Shown one piece after another: positions 63,300 through 64,000 of a stretch of 64,000 nucleotides of DNA. The position numbers and the translations under genes are program-made. Origin of the DNA: Trametes villosa (taxonomy: Eukaryota; Basidiomycota; Agaricomycetes; Polyporales; Polyporaceae). The stretch lies in contig PUDQ02000013.1 of the NCBI GenBank assembly GCA_002964805.2, positions 124,001 through 188,000 of the forward strand. Reading direction: 5' to 3'. How positions within the stretch are numbered: position 1 is the first letter of the stretch; every line of letters starts with the position of its first letter. The notes beneath the pieces were generated by a model. The model was not told where the DNA came from, made no database searches, and worked only from the letters and a program-made list of their open reading frames with translations.

Positions 63300-63535
63300 A
63301 ATCGGCCTCACGGAGCCAACCGTGGAACGTACCGAGCATCGCGTGTGTCTGCTCGAACGAGCCAGCGTGCGAATTGGGAGTGGATAGGCAGGCGAGCGAG
63401 TGGACGAGGTTGAGGCTACGAGGACGGGCACTGCATGCCAGCCTGGAGTCTGTGCGAGAGAGCGGTCACGGTGAGCCTCGGACAGACGTCGGACGGTGGC
63501 AGTATTACCGAGCCCTGCGATTGGCTACGACGGGT
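63300..63535 (+). repeat. dispersed repeat, copy 2
   Basis: Partner of 51840-52075, same orientation, about 11.4 kb away, on the other side of the LINE. Confidence 0.6.
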
Positions 63536-63823
63536 GTCTGCGCTCGCCCTGCACCCAAGCAGGCGTGGAACGTTCAGTCTAGGACCTCCATGTTCACAAG
63601 TTCTGCGCACGCTCTGCGGATCACTCTTGCACTGTCTGGTCTCTCTTTATTCAGGGCCTGTAGCGAAACCTGTCGGCCCGCGTCGCCAAGTCGCGCTATG
63701 GGCTGCCTCGCGTTCACCCGCGCCTCGGGTCTTCTCGTCCACACATCCCACGGGTGGTTCTGTCAGACTGAAGCTTATATCACAGCCTTCGGACGCCCAG
63801 GTACATCTGTGTCTACCGGCGCA

Positions 63824-63828
63824 TTATA
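63824..63828 (+). promoter_or_regulatory. weak TATA-like element before the terminal ORF
   Basis: TATAA within GCATTATAAC, about 142 bp upstream of the ATG at 63970; a second candidate TTATAT lies near 63775. Only position supports a promoter role. Confidence 0.25.
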
Positions 63829-63969
63829 ACCTCTGCGGCGGCCTGTTCTAAGCCCCACATCCATCGTGTTTCCTCTCGACCCCCGCCTCCAGACCCCTCC
63901 GGGATACTCTGCATCGTCTGTCTCCTATCTTCGTCAGACGCCAAGTTTTGAACCTCGTCGATACCGCCC

Positions 63970-64000
63970 ATGGAGTCCCTTCTGACGGCGCTGAGGGTGG
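63970..64000 (+). CDS. possible start of a gene leaving the window
   Basis: ATG at 63970 in a good fungal context (CGCCCATGG), preceded by a pyrimidine-rich leader, reads MESLLTALRV to the window edge. Only ten codons are visible, so neither reality nor family can be judged. Confidence 0.3.
   Translation, partial: MESLLTALRV

Overview
The window reads as nuclear DNA of a filamentous basidiomycete, most likely a mushroom-forming agaricomycete. Genes are split by many 46-85 nt introns with GT...AG ends and CTAAC-like branch sites, and coding exons are GC-rich. The families are fungal: HMG-box factor, HET-domain protein, DUF6699-like and DUF6532-like proteins, a TET/JBP-like dioxygenase, chromodomain Gypsy, Copia and a Tad1/I-like LINE. 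There is no bacterial-style operon, CRISPR array or tRNA/rRNA gene that I can see. All gene models were spliced by eye and confirmed by frame continuity and family or paralogue alignment.

Left third (1-24.4 kb) is ordinary host genome: the 5' end of a myo-inositol oxygenase gene (-), a local family of calcineurin-like metallophosphoesterases (two complete genes flanking a C-terminal fragment), two tandem MUP1-like amino-acid permeases (-), an HMG-box transcription factor (+), a HET-domain protein (+), the spindle-checkpoint gene BUB3 (-) and a DUF6699-like gene (-). Gene-poor spacers of 2-3.5 kb separate some of these.

Middle (26.5-35.4 kb) is a nested transposon block. A DUF6532-like gene has lost its 5' end at the point where a Copia element begins (LTR, half-tRNA-iMet primer site, tandem repeat, gag). 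The Copia gag is cut in turn by a 6.6 kb Gypsy chromovirus with both LTRs, gag, an uninterrupted pol and a chromodomain. The Gypsy element appears to be self-primed like Tf1, and its gag and pol are related by a -1 shift at the gag stop.

The stretch 36.6-50.7 kb is accessory. It holds a TET/JBP-like dioxygenase gene, a small lineage-specific gene, and a tandem segmental duplication of a divergent gene pair (an F-box/LRR-like gene on - and a 729-aa gene of unknown function on +). In unit A the + gene is intact and the F-box gene is dead. In unit B the F-box gene has one late stop and the + gene is a decayed pseudogene. A promoter box is conserved between the units.

The right end carries a small TA-flanked MITE with 24-bp inverted repeats, a full-length 6.5 kb LINE (ORF1 with three zinc knuckles; ORF2 with endonuclease, reverse transcriptase and RNase H) bounded by a 13-bp target duplication, a dispersed repeat present on both sides of the LINE, and about 4.7 kb of GC-rich sequence without a convincing gene. 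A possible gene start lies at the last 31 bases.
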